DNA from: Paenibacillus sp. A3
GTDB lineage: Bacteria; Bacillota; Bacilli; Paenibacillales; NBRC-103111
Assembly (NCBI RefSeq): GCF_001399685.1
Contig: NZ_JTHN01000021.1
Span: 1-64,000 of the forward strand
DNA: 64,000 nucleotides
Direction: 5' to 3'
A model generated the notes under the pieces. It was not told the origin of the DNA. It did no database searches and was given only the letters and a program-made list of their open reading frames with translations. Shown one piece after another: positions 51,531 to 59,357 of this stretch. The position numbers and the translations under genes were made by a program. Every line of letters begins with the position of its first letter. The stretch's first letter is position 1.

Positions 51531-51664
51531 CTGCGCGAGCGGATCGTTCTTCCGATCGCTGTTGTCCCCGGATTCTTTGATTTGATAACCCATTGAGCTG
51601 TCAGAATCCGAAGACAAAGGCGACCGCTGACGCTTCTCCAGAACGATTCCGCTCACTCCGCTGC
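51531..51664. repeat. Palindromic intergenic repeat, copy B (about 134 bases)
   Basis: Outer arms GAGCGGATCGTTCT and AGAACGATTCCGCTC are inverted repeats. The interior matches copy A (18611-18738) in order and spacing, including CCGATCGCT, CCCCGGATT and GACAAAGGCGA. It fills the gap between the two hydrolase genes of the riboside operon. Confidence 0.8.
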
Positions 51665-51668
51665 CCAT

Positions 51669-52826
51669 TTACCGGACTTCCAGAAACTTCTGCCGCTTGC
51701 TGTTCAATTCCAAATCCTCTTGAATAATCGCCGCTGCCGCTTCGGTAAACCGATCGCAGCTTCCTGCCATATCTTGCTTGTTAACTTCTTCCAACACCGC
51801 GATCTCATCGACCGGGATCGCCCGAGCGCCCTGCATCGCGCCCAAGATCGCGCCGATCATGACGCCGATTGAATCCGTATCGCGGCCGGAGCTCACGCCG
51901 TCCTTGACCGCCTCCAGGAAATCGCCGTCGTGCAGGACCATGTATGCCAGCGCCAGCGGCAGCTCCTCGATGGAGAACAACCGGCTTGGCGTGTAATGAT
52001 TCGAAGGGATGCCAACTTTATCGATGCTCCGGTTGACGTCGTCGCGCATCGGAGAGTAGACCGCCATCACTTCGTGTAAAGCATGGACAACCTTGTCCCG
52101 GTCCGCTTTATCCGCTTGCAGGAGCAGAGCCTTCTCGCAAAGAGCGTAAATGGCCCGCTTCGTGCCGTCCTTGGCGTAATACACCGCGGTTTCGGCCACA
52201 TCATGGACCGTGACGCCCGGCTCGAACGCCTTGGCGACGCAGGAGGCCATCACGCCCGCCGCTTCCAGCCCGTAGCTGATTTGATGGCCGGAGGCGAACA
52301 AGATCGCTTCGTCGTACGCTCCCTTCGGGTTGCAGGCGTTCACGATCCCGACGGGAGCGATATACATCGCCGCTCCGCAGTTGACCATATTGCCGTAACC
52401 GCCCTCGCGGGGCTCACAATTGGCGAGCACGTGCCGGTTGAAAATATGCTTCTCGGGATAAAACAACCGGTCTAAAATAAGCGCTTCCCGGCCAAACTCC
52501 GGAATGTACCTCGGTCGGAAGGCAATTTCCTTCACAAATTCGTTCGCCATATCATAGGCGTCCAGATGCCGACGCTCCGTGCAGTACACGTTCATCAGCG
52601 CCAGCGTCATGAGCGTATCGTCCGTCACAATGCCTTGGCCGCGCATTCGGCCGAGCCGCGCCGTCTCCGGCCAATCCGCCTTCCACCATTTCGTCTTCGT
52701 CGTTTCGACGCGGCCGTATTTTTCTTTTATTTGACCGTAGGTCATTTTCTCCACAACCGCGCCCATCGCATCGCCGTACGCCGTCCCGAAGACGACGCCT
52801 TTCACCCGATCCGCAAAAGACAGCAT
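51669..52826 (-). CDS. ADP-ribosylglycohydrolase-family hydrolase
   Basis: 385 residues. Metal-binding motifs GIVTDDTLMTLALMN (near 65) and SSGRDTDSIGVMIGAILGAMQG (near 320) match the ADP-ribosylglycohydrolase/dinitrogenase-reductase-activating fold. Family members cleave ADP-ribose or simpler ribosyl bonds. It differs from the gene downstream, which carries extra domains, so the operon encodes two such hydrolases. With a solute-binding protein 58 bases upstream and a PfkB kinase downstream, the substrate is more likely an imported riboside than a modified protein. That is inference. Confidence 0.85.
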   Translation of the reverse strand: MLSFADRVKGVVFGTAYGDAMGAVVEKMTYGQIKEKYGRVETTKTKWWKADWPETARLGRMRGQGIVTDDTLMTLALMNVYCTERRHLDAYDMANEFVKEIAFRPRYIPEFGREALILDRLFYPEKHIFNRHVLANCEPREGGYGNMVNCGAAMYIAPVGIVNACNPKGAYDEAILFASGHQISYGLEAAGVMASCVAKAFEPGVTVHDVAETAVYYAKDGTKRAIYALCEKALLLQADKADRDKVVHALHEVMAVYSPMRDDVNRSIDKVGIPSNHYTPSRLFSIEELPLALAYMVLHDGDFLEAVKDGVSSGRDTDSIGVMIGAILGAMQGARAIPVDEIAVLEEVNKQDMAGSCDRFTEAAAAIIQEDLELNSKRQKFLEVR

Positions 52827-52884
52827 CGGTTCCTCTCCCCTCCGCAGGAAGTGCGAGGCCTCCGCCCCGCACTTGACCGCCCGT

Positions 52885-54336
52885 TTATTTTATCGTTTGG
52901 TTGGCGTAATCCGTTATTTCCTTGCCGCCTGCGGCGTTCCAGGCTTGCACGAACTGATCAAAATCCGCGATCGTCTTCTTGCCCGTCACCACGTTGGCGG
53001 CAAATTCTTTGTAGAGCGCGTTGCAGGCGTCCCACTTGGCTGCAAGCTCCGCAGGGATGATGAAGCTGTTGTCTTTTTTGGACAGCTTGGACATCATATC
53101 CAGTGATTTCGCCGCCGGCTCGGACAGGTACGGCATCGACGGATCGAACTCCGGCTTGAAGTTCACGGTCGACTCGACGAACCGCGGATACCATTCTGCC
53201 GATTTTGCCGTCAGCTTGATTTTGTTGTCGACGACGGTGTATTGATCGCCTTCGATGCCGAGCTTATCCAGCAGCTGGCCTTTCGGGCTGGCCAGGTACT
53301 CCAAGACGGCGAAGGCCATCTCTTTATTTTTCGCGGTTTTGGCAATTGCGAAGCCGCGGCTCTCCTTGCTCACGTCAACCGGGGTGTACCCTTGGCCTTT
53401 CCCTTTTGCCGGCGGCAGAGGCATTACCTTCGCGGCGGCTCCGTTCTGAGACGTAGATTTCGTATTGTAAAGGTCGATGACTTTCCCTTGCGTCCCTGCG
53501 ATAACCGCCGCTTGACCGTCGTAGAACGCTTTTTCTTTCGTATCCCATTTTTTGGTCAGGAACTCGGGATCGAGCAGGCCGTCCTTGTACAGCTTCGCAT
53601 AAAATTCAAGCTTGTCTTTTTCGAAGGAGGTCGTTTTGCCGAACGCGTACTTGCCGTCCTCGCCTTTCAGCCAAGTGGAGGTCAGTCCGAACGCCTGCCC
53701 GAATGTGGCGTCAAGCTCGTCGAGCGTACCGGCCGTCGTATACGCAAATTTCGCGCCGTTCTTTTCTTTCAGCTCTTTGAAAAAGTTATAGTAGTTGTCC
53801 ACGGTCGGGTTAACGAGCAGTTCCTTGCCCGATGCCGTCTTGTCAAACCAATCCTGACGCACGACCGGAACCGAGCTGCTCGTCGGCGACAGCCACACGA
53901 GATACGGATAGTTCTTCGTTCTTTCCTGGTTGTACGGGTTCATGGACGCTTTCACATGCGTAGATTTTTCAATGTACGGCATCAAATCTTCCAGAATTTT
54001 TTGGGTGACCGCGAACTGGTAGTCGCCGCCTTGGAAATAAATCAGATCGGGAATATTGCCGCTTTGCAGCAGCAGGCCCAGCTTCTCGGAGTAGGTGCCG
54101 CTCTGCACGGGAACGAGCTTCAGCTTCACGTTTTTGCCTTCGGCTTTCATGCCTTCTTCGATGCCTTTGAGCAATGGATCGTCGGGCTGCAAGTCCTTGT
54201 CGACGATCGTAATCGTGACCGGCTGGTCGCCGGACGGTGCCGCAGCCGAACCGCCCGGAGCTGTCGAATTGCCGGAGCTGCACGCGGTGGAGATGACCAG
54301 CAAGCTTGCGGCGAGCAGGGTGAACACTTTTCTCAT
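52885..54336 (-). CDS. Sugar ABC transporter, substrate-binding lipoprotein
   Basis: 483 residues of the family 1 extracellular solute-binding proteins. Signal peptide and lipobox VISTAC place a lipid-modified cysteine near residue 20. A Ser/Gly/Pro-rich linker follows, then the binding fold. Length and composition match the long Paenibacillus binding proteins that work with LplB/YtcP permeases, which are the next two genes. No ATPase gene lies in the operon; such importers often share the general ATPase MsmX/MsmK. Ligand probably a sugar or riboside. Confidence 0.93.
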   Translation of the reverse strand: MRKVFTLLAASLLVISTACSSGNSTAPGGSAAAPSGDQPVTITIVDKDLQPDDPLLKGIEEGMKAEGKNVKLKLVPVQSGTYSEKLGLLLQSGNIPDLIYFQGGDYQFAVTQKILEDLMPYIEKSTHVKASMNPYNQERTKNYPYLVWLSPTSSSVPVVRQDWFDKTASGKELLVNPTVDNYYNFFKELKEKNGAKFAYTTAGTLDELDATFGQAFGLTSTWLKGEDGKYAFGKTTSFEKDKLEFYAKLYKDGLLDPEFLTKKWDTKEKAFYDGQAAVIAGTQGKVIDLYNTKSTSQNGAAAKVMPLPPAKGKGQGYTPVDVSKESRGFAIAKTAKNKEMAFAVLEYLASPKGQLLDKLGIEGDQYTVVDNKIKLTAKSAEWYPRFVESTVNFKPEFDPSMPYLSEPAAKSLDMMSKLSKKDNSFIIPAELAAKWDACNALYKEFAANVVTGKKTIADFDQFVQAWNAAGGKEITDYANQTIK

Positions 54337-54366
54337 TTCTATTTCCTCCCCAATGTCTTGTGTTGT

Positions 54367-55251
54367 TTATTCTTTGACGCCGCCATCCATTACTCCGCTG
54401 GTATAATACTTCAGAATAATAGGATAGAGCATAAGAATCGGAATCATGGCAATGACGATTGTAGCCGCTTTCAGCGAAGAGAAATCGAGCTGCGCAATAT
54501 TGTTGTTTTGAAGCAGATTTGCTGCGCCGACCAGCGTCGAAGTGTCCCGCTCCACGACGAATTGTCTAAGCAGCACCTGCAGCACCGTGTTCTCGCGGCT
54601 GGACAAGAAAATGCTGGATTTGAAAAACTCGTTCCACTTCGCAATCGCGTAGAACATCCCGATCGTCAGCAGCGGTATGCGTGCCAGCGGCATAACGATG
54701 CGGATAAACAAGGTCATGTGCCCGGCGCCGTCAATTCTGGCCGCTTCCAGCAAGGACTCCGGAATTTCTTCCAGAAAACGCATCATAATAATCAAGTAGT
54801 ACACGTTGATCATCCGGTACAGCACCATCGACCATAAGCTGTCGAGCAGATGCAGATCCTTCATGACCATATATTCCTGAACGATCCCCGGCTCGAAGAT
54901 CATGATAATGATCAGAAAAATCATAATCGGGGTTTTGCCGACCAAGTTTTTTCGCGTTAAGACATAGGCCGCAATCGTCGTAAAAAAGATACATAAGCAG
55001 GTACCCACCACAGTAATAAACAGCGAATTCATCAGCGCCTTGCCGACAATCGGATTGCCGAGAACGACTTGAAAATTGATCAGCGAGAACCCCTTGGGCA
55101 GCAGATCGTAGCCTTTCAGCTGATTAACCTGATCCGGATGCGATAACGCTCTGGCAAATATGTTCACAATCGGCACGAACATCGTTAACGTCAGCAGCGT
55201 CAGCAGCAGGCCGATCAACAATTTGAAAACGGTTATTTTTTTGCCAACCAT
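54367..55251 (-). CDS. Sugar ABC transporter permease (MalG/YtcP-like)
   Basis: 294 residues with six predicted membrane helices and the coupling motif EAARIDGAGHMTLFIRIVMPLA. A family-typical N-terminus (FKLLIGLLLTLLTLTMFVPIVNIF) is present. It pairs with the upstream permease (12 bases between genes) to form the channel of the sugar importer. Confidence 0.94.
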   Translation of the reverse strand: MVGKKITVFKLLIGLLLTLLTLTMFVPIVNIFARALSHPDQVNQLKGYDLLPKGFSLINFQVVLGNPIVGKALMNSLFITVVGTCLCIFFTTIAAYVLTRKNLVGKTPIMIFLIIIMIFEPGIVQEYMVMKDLHLLDSLWSMVLYRMINVYYLIIMMRFLEEIPESLLEAARIDGAGHMTLFIRIVMPLARIPLLTIGMFYAIAKWNEFFKSSIFLSSRENTVLQVLLRQFVVERDTSTLVGAANLLQNNNIAQLDFSSLKAATIVIAMIPILMLYPIILKYYTSGVMDGGVKE

Positions 55252-55263
55252 CTTGGCACCCCC

Positions 55264-56166
55264 TTACCATGCGCCTTTCGAGGTCAATTTCTTCGATATG
55301 AAATGAGTGGACAGCACGAGCACGACGCCAATTAGGCTTTTGAACAGGTTGGCCGCTGTAGCGAACGAATATTGCCCGTTGATCAAGCCGACACGGTAGA
55401 CGTACGTATCGATAATATCGATCTGGCTGTTGACGGAATCGTTGGTGAAGTTCAGTACCTGATCAAGTCCCGCATTCATAATGAAGCCGACATTCAGGAT
55501 AAAAATCGTGACCATCGGAATGTACAGATGCGGCAGCACGACTCGGGTGACAATGTGCCAGCGGGACGCTCCGTCGACATAAGCCGCTTCGTACAAGCTG
55601 GGACTGACGCCCATGATCGCGGCCAGAAAAATAATCGAGTCCCAGCCGATACTTCGCCAGGCTTCGCTGGCAATCAGCACCCATCGGATGCTTCCTTTAT
55701 CCGTCAAGAAATCTTGCGGCGGAAAGCCGAGCGCCTTGATCAGATCGTTCACCGCCCCCGTGGACGGGGACAGAAATTCGAACCAAATGCCCGCAATGAC
55801 GACCCACGACAGAAAGTGGGGCAAGTACGAAACGACCTGCACCGCCTTGCGGAATTTGCCGTTCGCGAACTCGTTGAGCATCAGCGCGAACAGGATCGGA
55901 ATCGGAAAAATAAGGAACATTTTCATCGCGCTAATGATTAAAGTATTGGCCAGTACGTTGGAGAATATGGGCGTGCTGAACAGCTCGCGGAAATATTTGA
56001 GCCCGACGTACACGTTGTCTCCAAGAATGCGGTATTCGTAAAAGGCCAGCTTCATGCCGATAATCGGCCAGACATGGAAGATGACGAAATACGCGAGACA
56101 CGGGAGAAGCATGAGATAGAGCACTTTATCGGCCCATATTCGATTCAGCTTCGAATACGCTTTCAT
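55264..56166 (-). CDS. Sugar ABC transporter permease (LplB-like)
   Basis: 300 residues, six membrane helices, with the coupling motif EAAYVDGASRWHIVTRVVLPHL. The N-terminal LYLMLLPCLAYFVIFHVWPIIG is the usual first helix of LplB-type permeases. It is the first transport gene of the operon, 20 bases after the DUF4387 gene. Confidence 0.94.
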   Translation of the reverse strand: MKAYSKLNRIWADKVLYLMLLPCLAYFVIFHVWPIIGMKLAFYEYRILGDNVYVGLKYFRELFSTPIFSNVLANTLIISAMKMFLIFPIPILFALMLNEFANGKFRKAVQVVSYLPHFLSWVVIAGIWFEFLSPSTGAVNDLIKALGFPPQDFLTDKGSIRWVLIASEAWRSIGWDSIIFLAAIMGVSPSLYEAAYVDGASRWHIVTRVVLPHLYIPMVTIFILNVGFIMNAGLDQVLNFTNDSVNSQIDIIDTYVYRVGLINGQYSFATAANLFKSLIGVVLVLSTHFISKKLTSKGAW

Positions 56167-56186
56167 CCGTTACACCTCCTGACGGA

Positions 56187-56498
56187 TCACAAGTTGATCT
56201 CCAGTTCCATCAGCGGCGCGTGCTGCTGCGCCCCGTACACGTCCCGGTCCAGGAAGGTGCCTGACGAAACTTTTCTCGCAAACGTAATTTTGAATCCGAG
56301 CGCCTGATCGAAGAAGACGATCTGCGTAATGTTATGCTGCTCAATATTGTAGAGCCGCGATACGAGCTCTTTATTGATCAAGCCTTGCTCTTTGATTTTG
56401 TAATAAACGGACGGATCGTCGAACAGCACGTCAACCGTAATTTCAAAGGGGCCGCTGTTTTTGCTGCGCAGGACGGCCGCCGCATCGAATAACTTCAT
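56187..56498 (-). CDS. DUF4387-domain protein
   Basis: 103 residues, matching the small DUF4387 partner found beside DUF1446/AtuA-like proteins. Visible features are a KNSGPFEITVDVLFDD stretch and a C-terminal GFKITFARKVSSGTFLDRDVYGAQQHAPL. No catalytic motif is known to me. It starts 3 bases after the DUF1446 gene, so the two products probably form one enzyme or complex. In some other proteins DUF1446 and DUF4387 are fused, which would support this. Confidence 0.82.
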   Translation of the reverse strand: MKLFDAAAVLRSKNSGPFEITVDVLFDDPSVYYKIKEQGLINKELVSRLYNIEQHNITQIVFFDQALGFKITFARKVSSGTFLDRDVYGAQQHAPLMELEINL

Positions 56499-56501
56499 AT
56501 T

Positions 56502-57869
56502 TTACACCTCTTCATAATCGGTCCGGAACATTTCGAATCCGTCCAAGACTTCCATCAGGTGGTAAACGGAGAACTCGTATACCGCGCCGAACGGCACATC
56601 GCTGGGCGCAAACGGAAACGCCAAATTCCCTGCGGTCGCTTTTCTTCCTTCGTACCCGTAATGGAGGAAGGTCGATCTCACCGAGCTGCATACCGCATTG
56701 GCCAGCTCCTGCGTCTTGGCGACGACCTCGAACACGATCCCCAGTTCATGCGCCGGTTTACGCTGCGGCTCCAGCTCGCCCAACACGCCGTCGAGTCCGT
56801 AGTTGATAAAATGGATCTTGTAGTCGTCCGGCGAAACCTCGCTGTAATACTCGCGCACCTGCTGCTTGACCAGCTCTTCGACTTCTTCGATCTTCGCAAT
56901 CAGCAGCGGATCGCGGACCCCGGCGACGACAAACGTGCGGTAAGCCACTTTCATTGCGCCTTCCAGCTTGATCTTGTACACCGGCGTCTCGGCGATTTGA
57001 CTGCCGCGTACTTCGACGCTGCCGTCTCCAAGCTCAGTAAAGACGCAATGCTCCAGATTGAGCACCAGGCCCGGCCCATGCAAAATGTACGGGTGGTCCT
57101 TCTCATAAAACGTGTGCGCCGCCACCGACACCGCCGTACATTTACGGCTCTCATTGAGCGGCTGCACGATAAACGAATCCGCTTTCAAGGTACCGAGCAT
57201 GCAATCCTTCGTCGTTCCCGGCTCGGCGGAAAGCGCCGCGCACTCCAGAATTTTGCCGAGGTGGTAAGCAAGCGCCGTATCGTAGCCATGATGCATGGCG
57301 ACAGCCGCGAACGGCGACGGGTCGTACGCTCGGCCGCAAATAATAATGTCTGCCGCTTCCTCGAGCGCCGCAACAATCGGTTCGTGCCCCATCTGCGCCA
57401 CGATGCGGTCGGTTGCCGCAAGCCGTTCCGGCGTCAGCGGCGCAACGGTCAGGCCCAGCGGCTCGCACTTGCCTGCCTCCTGCTTCGCCGACACCACCTC
57501 GCGGGGAATGTCCGCCCAGATGGTCGCCACCTTGATGCCGCGAATCCCGTGCTCTTCCAGAATTTCCAGGACGATCGACCGGGTCCATTCCACATGAATC
57601 TCCGCGCCGCTTCCCCCCGCCGACCCGATGATTATCGGGATGCCTGCCTTGACGCCCTCGGTAATGATGATTTCGAGATCCTTCTTGCAGGCCTGCTTGC
57701 TGACAATCGCCGTGCCTGCGCCTAACTTATGAGGTCCTGCATCGGTAGAGCCAGCGTCCACCACGATCGCGTCCGGGCCGCAAGCCATCCCGTTCATAAA
57801 GGAGGACTTCGGAAACCCGTAGCCCAGCATCCCGCAAGGGGCCAAAATTTTGAACTCGTCCTTTGCCAT
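56502..57869 (-). CDS. DUF1446/AtuA-like protein
   Basis: 455 residues of the acyclic-terpene-utilisation AtuA-like family (DUF1446). Conserved-looking segments are VVDAGSTDAGPHKLG, PIIIGSAGGSGAEIHVEW, DIIICGRAYDPSPFAAVA and HGPGLVLNLEHCVFTELGDGSVEVRGS. AtuA belongs to citronellol degradation, but most family members have unknown substrates, often hydroxy acids or their esters. It is the first structural gene after the GntR operator at 57940-57956 and is followed by DUF4387 and a sugar importer, so a carbohydrate-derived acid is more likely than a terpene. Confidence 0.88.
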   Translation of the reverse strand: MAKDEFKILAPCGMLGYGFPKSSFMNGMACGPDAIVVDAGSTDAGPHKLGAGTAIVSKQACKKDLEIIITEGVKAGIPIIIGSAGGSGAEIHVEWTRSIVLEILEEHGIRGIKVATIWADIPREVVSAKQEAGKCEPLGLTVAPLTPERLAATDRIVAQMGHEPIVAALEEAADIIICGRAYDPSPFAAVAMHHGYDTALAYHLGKILECAALSAEPGTTKDCMLGTLKADSFIVQPLNESRKCTAVSVAAHTFYEKDHPYILHGPGLVLNLEHCVFTELGDGSVEVRGSQIAETPVYKIKLEGAMKVAYRTFVVAGVRDPLLIAKIEEVEELVKQQVREYYSEVSPDDYKIHFINYGLDGVLGELEPQRKPAHELGIVFEVVAKTQELANAVCSSVRSTFLHYGYEGRKATAGNLAFPFAPSDVPFGAVYEFSVYHLMEVLDGFEMFRTDYEEV

Positions 57870-57939
57870 ATGACTCCTCCGCCCTATCCGCTACGATTAT
57901 CTGTATTCCGCCAACTCACACAAATTTTGGATATTGGGT

Positions 57940-57956
57940 AATTGGGTGGTCCAATT
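57940..57956. promoter_or_regulatory. GntR operator in front of the DUF1446 operon
   Basis: AATTGG-GTGGT-CCAATT, a perfect palindrome with a 5-base spacer, identical in pattern to the site at 58721-58737. It lies between the GntR gene and the start of the operon it would control. Confidence 0.8.
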
Positions 57957-57977
57957 TAAACGTCAAAAGGATGCTGA

Positions 57978-58682
57978 TCATCCATTTGACTCCGTTTTGT
58001 TCGAAGAAACATTTTGCTTCACCTGCTGGAGATGGTGCAGGAGCGCCGCTTTGGCTTTCGCCGGATCTTTTTCCTTAATCGCTTGAAGAATAGCGTAATG
58101 CTCCTTGTACACTTCGCTTTTGCGGCCGGGGATATCGACTGTCTTGGTCAGCGTTTTCTGCAAAAGATCCATGTGCAAATCGATCAGATTCACCAGCACG
58201 ACATTGTGCGTCGCTTTGGCGATCGAGAGATGGAACGCCTGATCGGGATTGACGGGATCGTCGGAGCTGCTGTCGATCGTACCCCAGCGCTCAAGAGCGC
58301 TTTCAATTTCCGCAATATCCTGCTCGGTCGCCCGTTTGGCCGCGAGTTCCACGATGCCCGTCTCGAAAATTTCCCTGGCCTCCAGCAGCTCGATAATCGT
58401 CGCCCGCTCGATATTTTCGAGGATGCGCTTCGTATCTTCCGCCTTCGTCAGGTTTTTACTGAGGAAACGGCCGCCTCCCGGACGGGTTTCGATCAATCCC
58501 TCCCGCTCCAGAATGCGGAAAGCTTCGCGCAGCGTGCCGCGGCTGATGCCGAACGCCTGGGCCAGCTCCCGTTCCGTAGGCAGCACGTCCCCCGGAGCAA
58601 GGTTGCCTTCGAGGATGATATTTTCAATCTGCTCAATGACATCTTCATAGACCCGGTGGTATTTTATTTTCTTAATGGTCAT
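57978..58682 (-). CDS. GntR-family (FadR subfamily) transcriptional regulator
   Basis: 234 residues. The N-terminal winged helix (PTERELAQAFGISRGTLREAFRILEREGLIETRPGGGRFL, about 35-75) is followed by an FCD ligand-binding domain (EIFETGIVELAAKRATEQDIAEIES, FHLSIAKATHN, EHYAILQAIKEKDPAKAKAALLHHL) with the typical metal-binding His residues. Matching operators flank the gene, so it most likely represses itself and the downstream riboside operon until an intermediate binds. The ligand is unknown. Confidence 0.93.
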   Translation of the reverse strand: MTIKKIKYHRVYEDVIEQIENIILEGNLAPGDVLPTERELAQAFGISRGTLREAFRILEREGLIETRPGGGRFLSKNLTKAEDTKRILENIERATIIELLEAREIFETGIVELAAKRATEQDIAEIESALERWGTIDSSSDDPVNPDQAFHLSIAKATHNVVLVNLIDLHMDLLQKTLTKTVDIPGRKSEVYKEHYAILQAIKEKDPAKAKAALLHHLQQVKQNVSSNKTESNG

Positions 58683-58720
58683 TGTCCGTTACCTTTCCAC
58701 GAATAACGTTACTTTCGGAT

Positions 58721-58737
58721 AATTGGATCACCCAATT
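58721..58737. promoter_or_regulatory. GntR operator in front of the regulator gene
   Basis: AATTGG-ATCAC-CCAATT, perfect 6-bp arms with a 5-base spacer. It lies 38 bases upstream of the GntR start codon, in position for autoregulation. Confidence 0.8.
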
Positions 58738-58795
58738 TCCCACACCTTTATACTAAGCCCAATGATTAGGCGTGTCAAGAAAAGATTAACGGCCA

Positions 58796-58833
58796 AAAAA
58801 ATTTAAAGACCAGGGCGCGGCCTTCCCCTGATC
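58796..58833 (-). terminator. Terminator of the response-regulator gene
   Basis: On the minus strand GATCAGGG pairs with CCCTGGTC (58808-58833), followed by TTTAAATTTTTTT. Confidence 0.7.
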
Positions 58834-58850
58834 TTCGATCAAACAGTAAA

Positions 58851-59252
58851 TCAATGACGCTGTGAATTCAGGTCGGTTTCTTCGTTCGCCTTCTGCTTTT
58901 CTCTCAAATGCTGTACCGTCTGCCGCAAACGATCCGCTTGAATCGGCTTCAAAATATAATCGAGCGCATTAAGTTTAAAAGCGTCTGCCGTACACTGGCC
59001 GCAACCGGTCACGAATACAATCTCGGTGCCGGGAACGGCAGATTGCAACTGCTCTCCCAGCTGCAAGCCGTTGATCCCGGGCATGTGGATATCGAGAAAC
59101 ACAACATCGGGCTGATGCTTTGTCGTCATGTCAACCACTTGGCTCGGATCCATACACATTTCGATGACTTCAACACCACCCACATCACATTCCAGCATTT
59201 GCCTGAGCTGCCTCAAAGCCAACTGCTCATCGTCCACAAGTATCGCTCTCAA
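58851..59252 (-). CDS. Receiver-only response regulator
   Basis: 133 residues. Receiver-domain residues are ILVDDEQ (acidic pair), VVFLDIHMPG (phospho-acceptor Asp near 57), IVFVTG and ALDYILKPI (Lys near 106). The sequence resembles the receiver of LytTR-type regulators, but it ends at once after the domain, with no output domain, in a coiled tail (LREKQKANEETDLN). The start is TTG at 59252, 8 bases after AAAGGAGGA; an ATG-based reading from 59315 would translate the ribosome binding site. No kinase gene is adjacent. It could act by protein contact, or be a truncated LytTR regulator. Confidence 0.8.
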   Translation of the reverse strand: MRAILVDDEQLALRQLRQMLECDVGGVEVIEMCMDPSQVVDMTTKHQPDVVFLDIHMPGINGLQLGEQLQSAVPGTEIVFVTGCGQCTADAFKLNALDYILKPIQADRLRQTVQHLREKQKANEETDLNSQRH

Positions 59253-59300
59253 CCGGATTGTCCTCCTTTTCCATTTCATATTTCGGCTAAAGACTCTCAA

Positions 59301-59342
59301 AAAGAGAAAAACCACCGCCGGTCTTGAAGCCCCGGCAGTGGT
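59301..59342 (-). terminator. Terminator of the SLH surface-protein gene
   Basis: On the minus strand ACCACTGCCGG pairs with CCGGCGGTGGT (59311-59342), followed by TTTTTCTCTTTTT. Confidence 0.85.
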
Positions 59343-59357
59343 CGTTTCGCTTACGAA

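Noticed and set aside
53242-54837. A 531-codon plus-strand open frame over the binding protein gene
   Set aside because: Antisense shadow of a lipoprotein gene with a clear lipobox and binding fold.
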